Counted from the first letter of the stretch, positions 46,206 through 54,819 are shown. The stretch is DNA of 64,000 nt from Phenylobacterium sp. (GCF_004799515.1 NZ_SSMX01000047.1:158386-222385), one strand, 5' to 3'. Notes: generated from the letters alone by a model not told the origin. Made by a program: numbers and translations.

Positions 46206-46478
46206 CTACTTTTCGGTCTTCGCGTCGGCCATCACGATGTTCACGTAGGTGCGGTTGTCCCGCTTGGTCGTGAACGACACCGCGCCCGTAGCGGTCGCGA
46301 AGAGGGTGTGGTCGCGGCCGAGGCCGACATTGTCGCCCGGCCAGAACTTGGTGCCGCGCTGGCGCACGAGGATGTTGCCGGCGAGCACCGCTTCGCCGCC
46401 GAACTTCTTCACGCCGAGGCGCTGACCGGCGGAATCGCGCCCGTTGCGCGAGGAGCCGCCCGATTTCTTGTGAGCCAT
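46206..46478 (-). CDS. rpmA: 50S ribosomal protein bL27
   Basis: A 90-residue bL27, near the peptidyl-transferase centre of the large subunit. The N-terminus [16 protein letters not shown] lacks the cleavable extension seen in Firmicutes, and the body [24 protein letters not shown] is canonical. It lies 31 bases downstream of rplU in the standard order, and a hairpin terminator follows. Confidence 0.98.
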   Translation of the reverse strand: MAHKKSGGSSRNGRDSAGQRLGVKKFGGEAVLAGNILVRQRGTKFWPGDNVGLGRDHTLFATATGAVSFTTKRDNRTYVNIVMADAKTEK

Positions 46479-46509
46479 GTCGCTCTCCTAGGTCCTACGC
46501 GAGGACGCC

Positions 46510-47175
46510 TTACTCGGCGTCCTTGTCCTTCTTGGGAGCCGCGGCCTTCTTCGGCGCGGCGGCTTTCTTTTCGGTGGTGTCGGCCTTGGCTTCGGCCTTC
46601 GGCGCGGCGGCCTTCTTGACCGGAGCCTTCTCAGCCTTGGCTTCGGTCGCGGGGACCGTTTCGGCTTCAACCTTCGCCTTGGGCGCGGCCTTGGCCTTCG
46701 CAGGCGCGGCCGGCTTCGGCGCGGAGACCTTCTGGACCTTGGCGGCCGCGGCGGCTTCGCGCTGGGCCTCGGGGCTCACGAACACCAGGCCACGGGCGCG
46801 GGCGTTCAGCTCACCCTTGGTGGTCAGGTCGACCGTGCCGTCCCACTTGGTTTCCTTGCCGTCGGCGCCGGCGATGGCGGTCACCCGCAGCACCGTCTCG
46901 TGCTGGCGATGGCCCTTGGTGCGGCGATAGCCCTGGCGGCGGATCTTCTTGAAGATCTTCACCTTCTCACCCTTGCGGGTTTCCACCAGGGTCGCGGACA
47001 CGGACGCGCCGGCCACGGTCGGGGCGCCGACGACGACCGCGTCGCCCTCGCCCACCAGCAGGACCTCGCCAAAGGCCACGTTGGCGCCGGGCTCACCGTC
47101 CAGCTTCTCGACGACCATCAGGTCGCCGGGGGAAACCCGGTATTGCTTGCCGCCGGTCTTGATCACCGCGTACAT
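46510..47175 (-). CDS. rplU: 50S ribosomal protein bL21 with long C-terminal extension
   Basis: The first ~105 residues (MYAVIKTGGKQYRVSPGDLMVVEKLDG... KIFKKIRRQGYRRTKGHRQ) are canonical bL21, a 23S rRNA-binding protein. The chain then continues for over 100 residues: a short linker containing ELNARARGLVFVSPEAQRE and a long low-complexity tail of Ala, Lys, Pro and Glu ending KKDKDAE. The 221-residue length is about double the usual ~103. The frame is clean, so the tail appears to be a real extension. A near-consensus promoter lies upstream. Confidence 0.95.
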   Translation of the reverse strand: MYAVIKTGGKQYRVSPGDLMVVEKLDGEPGANVAFGEVLLVGEGDAVVVGAPTVAGASVSATLVETRKGEKVKIFKKIRRQGYRRTKGHRQHETVLRVTAIAGADGKETKWDGTVDLTTKGELNARARGLVFVSPEAQREAAAAAKVQKVSAPKPAAPAKAKAAPKAKVEAETVPATEAKAEKAPVKKAAAPKAEAKADTTEKKAAAPKKAAAPKKDKDAE

Positions 47176-47252
47176 CGTTCGCGCCTTAAATCACTAGTGT
47201 TTGTGCAAAACGGAATGCGCCCGCGAGATGGCCCGCGGGCGAGAGGGCGGGA

Positions 47253-47280
47253 CTTATACGGATCGAGCGCAGAGTGTCAA
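47253..47280 (-). promoter_or_regulatory. Sigma-70-type promoter for rplU-rpmA
   Basis: On the minus strand TTGACA (47275-47280) is followed, 16 bp later, by TATAAG (47253-47258), close to the bacterial consensus and unusual in this GC-rich setting. Transcription would start near 47246, giving a leader of about 70 nt. The leader contains a GCCCGC/GCGGGC hairpin that could be a regulatory structure. Confidence 0.7.
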
Positions 47281-47356
47281 CGAATAGAGGGGCGATCGCT
47301 GCGACGCATTTTGAACCGGGGGCTCGGCCGGTTCTATTCTGCTCCGCTCTTCGCAT

Positions 47357-47399
47357 CGTCGTCCTCCGGTCGCCCGCAGAGGCGATCCGGGGGACGACG
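47357..47399. repeat. REP-like half-element
   Basis: CGTCGTCC at the left end pairs with GGACGACG at the right end, enclosing TCCGG...CCGGGG and a GTCGCC/GGCGAT inner hairpin. The core is the same as the half-elements of 15686-15798 and 43148-43260, but it stands alone here. Confidence 0.75.
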
Positions 47400-47424
47400 G
47401 TTTAAGGGAAGCGGCCAGATTTCC

Positions 47425-47472
47425 CCTTAATTCCATGGCGGCCCGTTTGTCTTGCGGCCATGGGATCTAAGG
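47425..47472. repeat. Short relative of the three-hairpin element
   Basis: CCTTAATTCCATGGC and GCCATGGGATCTAAGG form an imperfect inverted pair around an 18-base centre. The ends match the outer flanks of the three-hairpin elements (TTAA..CCATGG / CCATGG..TTAAG), but the 27-bp stem and mini-hairpins are missing, so it looks like a deleted or minimal form. Confidence 0.55.
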
Positions 47473-47770
47473 ACGGCCAGCCCTCTGAGGAGAGCAGGCC
47501 TGACCAGAACGGCCTGCGCGTGGGTGGCGGATCAACCCCTGCCGCCCCGCCCCAGATTTCAAGCTTGCCGCCCGGCAGCAATACGCCAGTCGCACGGATG
47601 GCCGAATCGTAGGTCCGGTACTGCGCGCGCCGCGCCACGGCACACGGCAAGCTTGCGCTTTGCCCCTGGATTCCGTCCTGCCAGATACTACCTGCAGGGG
47701 TATCGGAGGCGGCGGCGCGGCTCTCTGGGACCGACGCGGCTTAGAACATAGAGTACGGCTGACAGGCATC

Positions 47771-48484
47771 ATGTTCGAGCAGCAAGACCCCATGATGCTG
47801 ACCTTCCGTTGCCCCAAGGAACTGGAGGGCCTCTTGCCGCCCCCGGTGCCGGCGGCGGCCGGCCTGCCCGGCTGGTTGAAGACCATGCCGGCCCAGGCGT
47901 TCAGCGCGGTGGTCTCCGGCGAGGACGACACCGCCAAGCGCTGCCCGCCGTTCATCGACGCCATGACCTCGGGCTTCCTGATCCCGCTGATCTGCGACCT
48001 GAAGGTGGAGAACGGCGAGTTCACCTGGGACAACGACCTGCCGCCGGGGGGCGCCGTCAGCTTCCCGCGATCGCCCATCGGCATCCATGACGCCAGCCAG
48101 GTCACCGGCACGCCGCTGTTCGACGCCGACCGCTTCCTGATCAAGTTCCACAACCTGTGGACCGTCGAGGCGCCGGAGGGCTACGCGCTGCTCTTCACCC
48201 ACCCGGTCAACCGCTTCGACCTGCCCTTCACCACGCTTACCGGCCTGGTCGACTGCGACCGCTACCATGACGCCTGGATCAACTTCCCGGCCCACTGGCA
48301 CGACGCCAATTTCAGCGGGGTGCTGCCCAAGGGCACGCCGGTGGCGCAGTGCTTCCCGGTGAAGCGGGAGAACTGGGTCCCGCGCACCGCCGCCTTCACC
48401 GAGGAAGAGACCCAGCGCACCCACGACCTGGTGCATTCCATCGCCCGCGAAAAAGGCGTCTACCGCCGCCAGTTCCGGGCCTAG
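47771..48484 (+). CDS. Conserved-looking protein of unknown function
   Basis: A 237-residue soluble protein rich in Trp, Phe, His and Pro, with segments LPGWLKTMPAQAF, KRCPPFIDAMTSGFLIPL, WTVEAPEGYALLFTHPVNR and WINFPAHWHDANFSGVLPKGTP. The HWHDANF piece could bind metal. I do not recognise the family with confidence. The ATG at 47771 is the best start. Its stop and that of the convergent TPR gene share the palindrome CTAG at 48481-48484. Confidence 0.75.
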   Translation: MFEQQDPMMLTFRCPKELEGLLPPPVPAAAGLPGWLKTMPAQAFSAVVSGEDDTAKRCPPFIDAMTSGFLIPLICDLKVENGEFTWDNDLPPGGAVSFPRSPIGIHDASQVTGTPLFDADRFLIKFHNLWTVEAPEGYALLFTHPVNRFDLPFTTLTGLVDCDRYHDAWINFPAHWHDANFSGVLPKGTPVAQCFPVKRENWVPRTAAFTEEETQRTHDLVHSIAREKGVYRRQFRA

Positions 48485-49329
48485 GCTCCGGCCCCAAGGA
48501 ATTTCGCCGCCGCGCTCGGGCGCAGGAAGAAGCGGCCGTGCGCGGTCGAGGCCAGGGCGGTCATCGCGGGCCCGGCCATCTGCGCCGCGCTGTGGGCGGC
48601 GGCGCGTAAGTTCGCCTCGCCGGCGGCGCGCTCGCCCATCTCCAGCAGGCATTTGGCAAGGCTGATCCGGACCGTCGCGTCGTCCGGCCGCGCCTGCAGC
48701 GCCTGGCGGTAGACCTCGGCGGCGGCGGCGTAGTCGCCGTCCTGGACCATCACCCCGGCAAGCGCGACCTGGGCGTCGTGCCGCTGCGGCGCGGCGGCGC
48801 GGGCCGCAAGGAACAGCCGGCGCGCGCCGGCGCGGTCGTTGCGGTTCAGGCGGACGTAACCCAGCCCCACCAGCAGGCCCGGTGCATCCGGGGCGAGCGC
48901 AATGCCTTCTTCGAACACGGCCTGCGCCTCGTCGAAGCGCCCGAGCTTGCGCAGCTCATCGCCGAGCTCGAGGAAGGCCAGCGGATAGGCCGGCCGCCGG
49001 GCAGCCGCCTGGCGCAACCGCTCCAGCGCCTCGTCACCGCGTCCGAGGTCGGCCAGGGCCCGGGCCAGCAGGGTCTCGATCGCCGGATCGCCGCTGCGGC
49101 GGGCGGCCCGGGTGAGCGGTCCCTCGGCGTCTTTCGCGCGGCCCTGCAGCAGCAGCGCCTGCCCCAGGACCTGGGCGGCGGCCACATTGCCCGGGTTCGA
49201 CCGCAGCACGCCGGCGGCCAGGCCCTCCGCCTCGGCGAGGCGCTGCGCCCGCAGCGCCAGGACGGCCCGGTCGAGGGCTTCCTGGACGGTGCCCGGCCGG
49301 TCGGAGGGTGAAGGCGGACGCTGGGACAT
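48481..49329 (-). CDS. Tetratricopeptide repeat protein
   Basis: A 282-residue protein made almost wholly of TPR-like helical repeats: LDRAVLALRAQRLAEAEGLAAGVLRSNPGN, then AYPLAFLELGDELRKLGRFDEAQAVFEEGIALAPD and DYAAAAEVYRQALQARPDD. There is no signal peptide after the preferred ATG at 49329. Such repeats mediate protein contacts; the partner is unknown. It is convergent with the gene at 47771, with overlapping stop codons. Confidence 0.85.
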   Translation of the reverse strand: MSQRPPSPSDRPGTVQEALDRAVLALRAQRLAEAEGLAAGVLRSNPGNVAAAQVLGQALLLQGRAKDAEGPLTRAARRSGDPAIETLLARALADLGRGDEALERLRQAAARRPAYPLAFLELGDELRKLGRFDEAQAVFEEGIALAPDAPGLLVGLGYVRLNRNDRAGARRLFLAARAAAPQRHDAQVALAGVMVQDGDYAAAAEVYRQALQARPDDATVRISLAKCLLEMGERAAGEANLRAAAHSAAQMAGPAMTALASTAHGRFFLRPSAAAKFLGAGA

Positions 49330-49461
49330 CACTCGGGAGGTAAGGAAACGGCGACAGAACGGCGCGGCCTGGACACTTCGCACGCCTAGGCGGCCGGGGC
49401 CGTCGCCGAACACGTTCTGTCAACCGCGGGGGCCATCTCTTCGGCCAAGACCTGGGCGGAG

Positions 49462-49495
49462 CGCAAGGGGCTTGCGGCCATGCCCGGGATTTAAG
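49462..49495. repeat. Right-end fragment of the three-hairpin repeat family
   Basis: The segment CTTGCGGCCATG (49471-49482) followed by GGGATTTAAG repeats the right end of the element at 47425-47472 and the GATTTAAG end of the full copies. It is preceded by a small CGCAAG-GGG-CTTGCG hairpin (49462-49476). No matching left half is seen, so it is probably a decayed copy. The adjacent 49496-49579 holds only a short frame reading like the end of a membrane protein. Confidence 0.4.
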
Positions 49496-49579
49496 CGACG
49501 GTCCGCCGCGGGGCGTGGTGATCTTCGGGACCGCGGCGCTCTATCTCTACGCCCTTATCCGGGCCAGCCCTGACCGCCC

Positions 49580-49864
49580 TTAGGCCGCGTCGTTCACCTG
49601 CTGCGCCATCGTCCGTTCGCGGCGGCGGATGACGATGGCCTCCTCTTCCGAGAGGGCGGCGAAGAAGTAGCCGATGTCGACTTCGAGCGCCTTGGCCAGC
49701 TTCCACAGCATCACCACCGACAGGCGGCACACAGCAGCCTCGTACTTGTGGATCTGCTGGAAGGTCACCCCGCAGGCGACGCCGAGGTCCTGTTGTGAAT
49801 AGCCCAGCAGCCGGCGACGCGCCCGGATCCGCCGTCCAACCACCACGTCCACATTGTCAATCAT
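49580..49864 (-). CDS. XRE-type helix-turn-helix regulator
   Basis: A 94-residue DNA-binding protein: VDVVVGRRIRARRRLLGYSQQDLGVACGVTFQQIHKYEAAVCRL is a Cro/C1-type helix-turn-helix of the sort abundant in alphaproteobacteria, followed by LAKALEVDIGYFFAAL and a charged tail (IVIRRRERTMAQQVNDAA). The ATG at 49864 matches relatives of this family. The region after KYE is atypical (AAVCRLSVVMLW), so its DNA contact may be altered. It could be autoregulatory. Its neighbour at 49969 is an AraC regulator on the same strand. Confidence 0.82.
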   Translation of the reverse strand: MIDNVDVVVGRRIRARRRLLGYSQQDLGVACGVTFQQIHKYEAAVCRLSVVMLWKLAKALEVDIGYFFAALSEEEAIVIRRRERTMAQQVNDAA

Positions 49865-49968
49865 CGCACTCACCCACCAGCCAGACTCGAAAAGCACAGT
49901 CAGTGAACCGCGTCCGGCGAGTGGAGAATTGTAATTACGCGACACGCCGCGGCGATCGCTTCAACCGC

Positions 49969-50871
49969 TCAGGCGGCGGGGTTTTCCGGGGGCTGCAGCA
50001 CCTGGACCGGCGAGCCGAGCAGCGCCTTCCGCCGTTTCCAGGCCTCGGCCATGAACGGCTGGTCTCGGGCCAGATAGGCGCTGGGCGACAGGCCCATGTA
50101 GTAGTTGAACTCGTGGATGAAGTGGGCCTGGTCTGTGAACTGGTCGTCGAGGAACTGCGTCCAGGTCCCTTCCGGCGCCTCGCGCATGGCGGCCAGCGTC
50201 CGCAGCAGGCGCTGGCGGCGCAGCAGCCGCTTGGGCGACATGCCGAAATAGCGGTTGGAGAACCGCTCCAGCTGGCGCGACGACAGGCCGACGATCTCCG
50301 CCCAGTCGGCCACGGTCTGCATGTGGGGATCCTGCAGCGCTGTGTGGGCGGCGGCGACGGTGGCGGCCTCCGGCCGCTCGGTGAGGATCGAGAGCAACAC
50401 CTCGTCGAGGACGGCGTAGATCGCCGCGTCGCCCTGCGCCGCTCTAAGCCGGCGGTAGAGTTCGTCGGCCGCCGGGCCGATGACCTCGCTCAGGGGCGCG
50501 AGGCGGTTGGTGAAGAGGTCGGCCGATGCGGTCGCCAGCTGCGGCCAGCCCGCCGGCATCAGGCCTACGCCCACCATCACCCCGGCCGAGCCGCCGGCCC
50601 ATAGCGCCTTTTCCAGCGCGCCGCTCATGCCGATCTTCGGCACCGACTGGTTGGGCTCGCCCGGGAAATGCGCCTCCCAATCGCCGTCGAGGATCAGCCG
50701 GAAGTTCGGCCATTCGGGGAAGATCTGGTCCCAGACTGTGCCTGGCCCGGTCACCTTGACCTGATAGTAGGTGGTCACGGCGCCCCGCAGGGCCTGGGCC
50801 GGCAGGTGATAGGTCACCGACGCCGTCGCGGCGTCTGCACACCCGGTGTCATGGTCAAGCTTCGTGGCCAT
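49969..50871 (-). CDS. AraC family transcriptional regulator
   Basis: A 300-residue regulator. The N-terminal half (AVTTYYQVKVTGPGTVWDQIFPEWPNFRLIL) resembles the DUF6597-like sensing domain found in many AraC proteins. The C-terminal half has two helix-turn-helix units (ADWAEIVGLSSRQLERFSNRYFGMSPKRLLRRQRLLRTL and FTDQAHFIHEFNYYMGLSPSAYL). The ATG at 50871 gives MATKLDHDTG. The target genes are unknown; the divergent small gene at 51011 is a candidate. Confidence 0.88.
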   Translation of the reverse strand: MATKLDHDTGCADAATASVTYHLPAQALRGAVTTYYQVKVTGPGTVWDQIFPEWPNFRLILDGDWEAHFPGEPNQSVPKIGMSGALEKALWAGGSAGVMVGVGLMPAGWPQLATASADLFTNRLAPLSEVIGPAADELYRRLRAAQGDAAIYAVLDEVLLSILTERPEAATVAAAHTALQDPHMQTVADWAEIVGLSSRQLERFSNRYFGMSPKRLLRRQRLLRTLAAMREAPEGTWTQFLDDQFTDQAHFIHEFNYYMGLSPSAYLARDQPFMAEAWKRRKALLGSPVQVLQPPENPAA

Positions 50872-51010
50872 GGGCGATAATGCGCGCAAAACTTCTCAGT
50901 TTTCTACTATCTGGCGAAACGGATGAGAAAAGGGACGTGACGGCCCGGGTTCGCCAACCCGTGTAACGTGATATTTGAGGCCTGACGCCGCAGGCGCTAC
51001 CTTAGCGGGC

Positions 51011-51340
51011 ATGGCGAATCACTCGCAACAGCGCGCCGTGGCGCCCGAACCGTCCTGGCGGCTCACCGACGCCCTCGGCGCCAAGCTGGCCGAACTCACC
51101 GGCCTGGGTTTCGAGGTCCTGTGGATCGAGGCCTCCATGGCCGACCTGACCCGCCTGGTGCAGGAGGGCGGCGAGGCCGCGATCCGGCTCGACCCCGATC
51201 CTTCCCTCGACCGGGCCTGGTTCGGCGCGGCGGAGATCCGCCATGCGGCGGCCCGCGAGAACACCTGGGTCTTCCTACGCGGCGAGGTGGCGTCCGGCGA
51301 AGTCAGCGCCCATGTGGTCGCCCCGCCGAACCCCGCCTGA
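51011..51340 (+). CDS. Small protein of unknown function
   Basis: A 109-residue soluble protein, acidic in the middle (LTRLVQEGGEAAIRLDPDPSLDRAWFGAAEIRHAAAREN), without signal peptide or Cys. I do not recognise a family. The start at the ATG at 51011 follows GGGC only, a poor ribosome site, but GC codon bias in this frame supports it. It is divergent from the AraC gene across about 140 bp. Confidence 0.55.
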   Translation: MANHSQQRAVAPEPSWRLTDALGAKLAELTGLGFEVLWIEASMADLTRLVQEGGEAAIRLDPDPSLDRAWFGAAEIRHAAARENTWVFLRGEVASGEVSAHVVAPPNPA

Positions 51341-51455
51341 GGCCCCCGGACCCGCAGGCTCGCCGGGCGTCCTTAACGGTCCTTTCGGGTTTCCATGGGA
51401 TGCAGGGAGGGTCAAGGCCGCAGGGGGTGGCCTGAACAGGATCCGGACAGCCGCC

Positions 51456-52577
51456 GTGGCAGGCTCCAACGAACGCATCTACCGCAGCCTTCGCGGGCTG
51501 GAGAAGACGGCCTCCACCAGCCGGGTGCTGAACCTGGCCGCGCTGGCCGTGCGTCACGCCGGCAACCCCGAACACGCCGCCCAGCCCCTGTTCCGCAGCC
51601 CCGTCCTGAACGGCTCGGTGGTGCTGAAACACCGCCTGCGCGTCGACGAGGCCGACCTCTTCGAAGGCCTGACCCGCACGGCGACCAAGCTGATCGTGCC
51701 CTTCGACAAGTCTGACCTGTCGCTTGGCGGCCGCGCCGTCTTCGTGGGCGAGAAGGGCTGGATGCCGGTCCTGCAGGAATTGCGCGGCGGCGCCGACGAG
51801 CTGATCCGCGACGTCGAGATCCTTGAGGCCGTCGACCAGCTGCCGTCCCTCGACCCCTTCCTGCTGCGCGAGCACCTGAAGCGGCGCGGCTTCGAGGTCA
51901 GCCCCACCCACTTCGACATCTCCTCCGGCGACGCCGACAAGATGCAGCGGTTCGTAGGCGGCGAAATCGCCCGCCTGATCGAGCTGGCCTACGGCGGCGC
52001 GGGCAGCGGCGGCGCCACCAGCCGCCTGGTGGAAGCGCTGCTCTCCTCCAAGACCGACGAACGGCTGGAGCCCCTGCGGCTCACCCTGCAGCTCGAGGGC
52101 GAGAGCTACCGCGAGGGCATCTTCAGCTGGAAGGGCTTCCTCTATTACAAGTGGGTGCTGAACACCCTTTGGCCCAAGCTGAAGGAAGTGCTGGTCGAGG
52201 TGATGAAGCTCAGGGTCATCGGCCCGCGCGACCGCGACCTGATGGTGCTGATCGACGAGTCCAAGCTGCGCCTGCGCGGGGCCATGGAGGGCCAGGTCAA
52301 GGCGGTCATGGGCTACTTGAAGACCTATGACGCGGTGTTCCTGCAGCTCACTGAGGGCAACGCCGCGGCCTTCCGCGACTTCCTGCTGGCCTCGCCGGAG
52401 ATGTTCATGGCGCTGGGCGAAGGCGCCGGCACGCTCAGCCACGTGGCCACCTTCTGGCGTTACCGCTTCCCGCAGGGCAAGCCGCTGATGGCCTCCATGG
52501 GCGAGATCCTGGAGCTGCTGCAGGACTTCGAGGCCGGCCTCGGCGCCGAGCCGCATCCCATGAGCTACGCGGCCTAG
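51456..52577 (+). CDS. Conserved-looking protein of unknown function
   Basis: A 373-residue soluble protein, probably mostly helical: NERIYRSLRGLEKTASTSRVLNLAALA, then LKRRGFEVSPTHFDISSGDADKMQRFVGGEIARLIELAYGG, and a C-terminal FWRYRFPQGKPLMASMGEILELLQDFEAGLG. No known catalytic motif is visible. The GTG at 51456 is the first reasonable start; frames upstream overlap the previous gene. It ends 55 bases before a DUF2252 gene on the same strand, so the two may be co-transcribed. Confidence 0.7.
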   Translation: MAGSNERIYRSLRGLEKTASTSRVLNLAALAVRHAGNPEHAAQPLFRSPVLNGSVVLKHRLRVDEADLFEGLTRTATKLIVPFDKSDLSLGGRAVFVGEKGWMPVLQELRGGADELIRDVEILEAVDQLPSLDPFLLREHLKRRGFEVSPTHFDISSGDADKMQRFVGGEIARLIELAYGGAGSGGATSRLVEALLSSKTDERLEPLRLTLQLEGESYREGIFSWKGFLYYKWVLNTLWPKLKEVLVEVMKLRVIGPRDRDLMVLIDESKLRLRGAMEGQVKAVMGYLKTYDAVFLQLTEGNAAAFRDFLLASPEMFMALGEGAGTLSHVATFWRYRFPQGKPLMASMGEILELLQDFEAGLGAEPHPMSYAA

Positions 52578-52632
52578 CCGCCGGCCCGCGGGTCGACGGG
52601 AACCTTCCATCCACGGCGGACCTTGGCTGGAT

Positions 52633-53835
52633 ATGGCCAAGCCTCTCTATCCCGCGCCCGATGCGCGCGCCGCCCTGCTGCGCGACGCCCAACGCCACAA
52701 GATGACCCGCTCGGCCCACGCCTATGTGCGCGGCTCGACCGAGAAATTCTACGAGTGGCTGGAGGCCAGCGCCGGCAAGGTCCCGCAAGGGCCGCCGGTG
52801 TGGATCTGCGGCGACTGCCATTCCGGCAACCTGGGCCCCGTCGCCAGCCGGCGCGGGCAGGTCGCCGTGCAGATCCGCGACCTCGACCAGACGGTGATCG
52901 GCAATCCCGCCCACGACCTGATCCGGCTGGGCCTGTCGCTGGCCACCGCCGCGCGCGGCTCCAACCTGCCCGGCGTCACGACCGCGCTGATGACCGAGCG
53001 GATGGTGGAGGGCTACGTCGCCGGCCTGCAGGGCGAGACCCTGGCGCCGGACGAGGAGACCACGCCCAAGGAGGTCCGCCGGGTGCTGAAGCAGGCCCTG
53101 CGCCGGCGCTGGAAGGACCTGGCCCGCGAGCGCATCGACAATCCGCGCCCGACCATCCCGCTGGGCAAGCGCTTCTGGCCGCTGTCCGACGCCGAACGCG
53201 CGACGCTCACCGCGCTGGCTGAGGAAGAGGGCCTGCGCAAGCTGATCACCAGCCTGCAGCACCGCCCGGACGACGCGCCCATCGAGGTGCTGGACGGCGC
53301 CTACTGGATGAAGGGCTGCAGCTCCCTGGGCCGCCTGCGCTACGCCCTGCTGGTCGGCGTCGGCGGCGAGGACGGCCGCCAGGAGCCGCTGCTGGTCGAC
53401 ATCAAGGAGGCCACGCCCGCCGCCGCCCCGGCCGCGCCCGGCGCGAAGATGCCCGCCGACAACGCCCAGCGGGTGGTGGCCGGCGCGCGGGCCCTGTCGC
53501 CGTTCCTGGGCCGCCGGATGCTGGCCGGCAAGCTCGGCCGCCGCCCGGTGGTGATCCGCGAACTCACGCCCCAGGACCTGAAGCTGGATATCGAGCACCT
53601 CTCCCGCGACGAGGCGGTGCGCGCGGCGCATTACCTGGCCCTGGTGGTCGGCCGCGCCCACGCCCGCCAGATGGATCCGGCGACCAAGGCCGCCTGGGGC
53701 GAGGACCTAGCGCGGGGCCATTCCAAGACCCTCGACGCGCCGTTCTGGCTGTGGTCGGCGATCGTCGAACTGATCCAGAGCCACGAGGCGGCCTATCTCG
53801 ACCACTGCCGCCGCTACGCCCTGCAGGCCGCCTGA
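52633..53835 (+). CDS. DUF2252 family protein
   Basis: A 400-residue protein of the kinase-like DUF2252 family. Landmarks are HKMTRSAHAYVRGSTEKFYEWL, the WICGDCHSGNLG segment (like the catalytic loop of aminoglycoside phosphotransferase-type kinases), IRDLDQTVIGNPAHDLIRLGLSL and a late VRAAHYLALVVGRAHARQM. The biochemical role is unknown; a small-molecule kinase is an inference from the fold. It follows an uncharacterised gene by 55 bases. Confidence 0.85.
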   Translation: MAKPLYPAPDARAALLRDAQRHKMTRSAHAYVRGSTEKFYEWLEASAGKVPQGPPVWICGDCHSGNLGPVASRRGQVAVQIRDLDQTVIGNPAHDLIRLGLSLATAARGSNLPGVTTALMTERMVEGYVAGLQGETLAPDEETTPKEVRRVLKQALRRRWKDLARERIDNPRPTIPLGKRFWPLSDAERATLTALAEEEGLRKLITSLQHRPDDAPIEVLDGAYWMKGCSSLGRLRYALLVGVGGEDGRQEPLLVDIKEATPAAAPAAPGAKMPADNAQRVVAGARALSPFLGRRMLAGKLGRRPVVIRELTPQDLKLDIEHLSRDEAVRAAHYLALVVGRAHARQMDPATKAAWGEDLARGHSKTLDAPFWLWSAIVELIQSHEAAYLDHCRRYALQAA

Positions 53836-53962
53836 ACGCGGGTCCCCCGCCGCCCAAGAGCTTGACAGTTAACGAGATGTGACAAAGCGGGCTCTAGGCG
53901 ACGGCCCCGGCCCGGCGTAGCTTGGGGGTCGAGGGACGGCTCTTGGGTTCGGAGCTGTCAGG

Positions 53963-54811
53963 ATGCGTGGACTAGGGGCAGGGGTTTTCTTCAGCCTGGT
54001 GGCCGCGGCGGTTGCGGGACCGTTCGGCGCCGGCACAGCGGTCGCCGCGCCGGCGTTGGCGACGGCGAGCCTTGACGCGCCGTCCTGGGCGATCGCGCCC
54101 GAGGACGCGGCCTGTCACACCGATCTGGAGCTGGTCTCGCGGTCCGGCGCCATCGCGCCGGTCTCGCTGCTGTCCGACGGCGACCATGTCGCCCTGCGCT
54201 TCACCAAGGCCGGCGTGCCCAGCCAGGCCTTCCTGCCGATCCGCGTCGACGGCAAACCCTTCGCCAACCTCGTCCAGCGGACCGGCGAAGAGGGCCTGGC
54301 GGTGATGAACCTGTCCGACGAGACCCTGGCGGCGCTGCGCCGCGGCAAGACCCTGCAGGTGGCCTGGCTGTCCGACGAGGCGGTGAGCGCCTCCCTGGCC
54401 GGGGCCAGCCAGGGCCTCGCCGACCTGAAGACCTGCGGCGCCCAGGTGGCTGGCCAGGCCCGCGCCCGTCAGGCCGAGTTCGACGCCCAGCGCGAGCGGA
54501 AGCTGGCCGACGCCCGGGCCAAGGCCGTGGCCGACGAACAGCTGAAGACCGCCAGGGCCCAGACCGCCACCGCGGAAGCTGAGCGCCAGCGCGTCGCCGC
54601 CGAGGCCCAGAGGGCCCAGGCCCAAGCCGATGAGCTCGCCGCCAAGGCGGTGCAGGCGCGCGCCTACGCCGAGCAGGCCCAGCAGCAGGGCTATGCCGAA
54701 CAGGTCCGCCAGCAGCGGGCCGCCCAGTACTACTATTACAACGGCCAGCAGATTCCCCCGCCGCCGTCCTCGCCGCCCGCGTGGAACTACCCCCAGTACT
54801 ATCCCCGCTGA
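53963..54811 (+). CDS. Exported coiled-coil protein with Tyr/Pro/Gln-rich tail
   Basis: A 282-residue protein with a signal peptide (about 30 residues), a globular part to about 165 with two Cys (DAACHTD, KTCGAQV), a long Ala/Glu/Arg/Gln coiled coil, and a low-complexity end beginning QYYYYNGQQIPPPPSSPP and finishing PQYYPR. It is probably a periplasmic or surface protein. I do not recognise a family. An upstream TTGACAGTTAAC segment (about 53862) may belong to its promoter. Confidence 0.75.
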   Translation: MRGLGAGVFFSLVAAAVAGPFGAGTAVAAPALATASLDAPSWAIAPEDAACHTDLELVSRSGAIAPVSLLSDGDHVALRFTKAGVPSQAFLPIRVDGKPFANLVQRTGEEGLAVMNLSDETLAALRRGKTLQVAWLSDEAVSASLAGASQGLADLKTCGAQVAGQARARQAEFDAQRERKLADARAKAVADEQLKTARAQTATAEAERQRVAAEAQRAQAQADELAAKAVQARAYAEQAQQQGYAEQVRQQRAAQYYYYNGQQIPPPPSSPPAWNYPQYYPR

Positions 54812-54819
54812 CGACCGGA

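Larger units (their letters stand above)
47281..47770. other. Intergenic region with two palindromes, no clear gene
   Basis: This stretch is upstream of both divergent genes (rplU and the protein at 47771). It contains a REP half-element (47357-47399) and a 48-bp palindrome (47425-47472). The rest, 47473-47770, has only GC-biased shadow frames; I see no convincing gene, tRNA or terminator in it. Confidence 0.5.

Noticed and set aside
47473-47770. Short plus-strand frame that extends the 47771 gene upstream to a TTG at 47660
   Set aside because: The extra 37 codons have no family look. The ATG at 47771 begins the part with conserved-looking Trp/His segments.
49496-49579. A short frame reading VIFGTAALYLYALIRASPDRP
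   Set aside because: It is only about 25 codons, without its own ribosome site, and next to a decayed repeat. At best it is the tail of a lost membrane protein; not listed as a gene.
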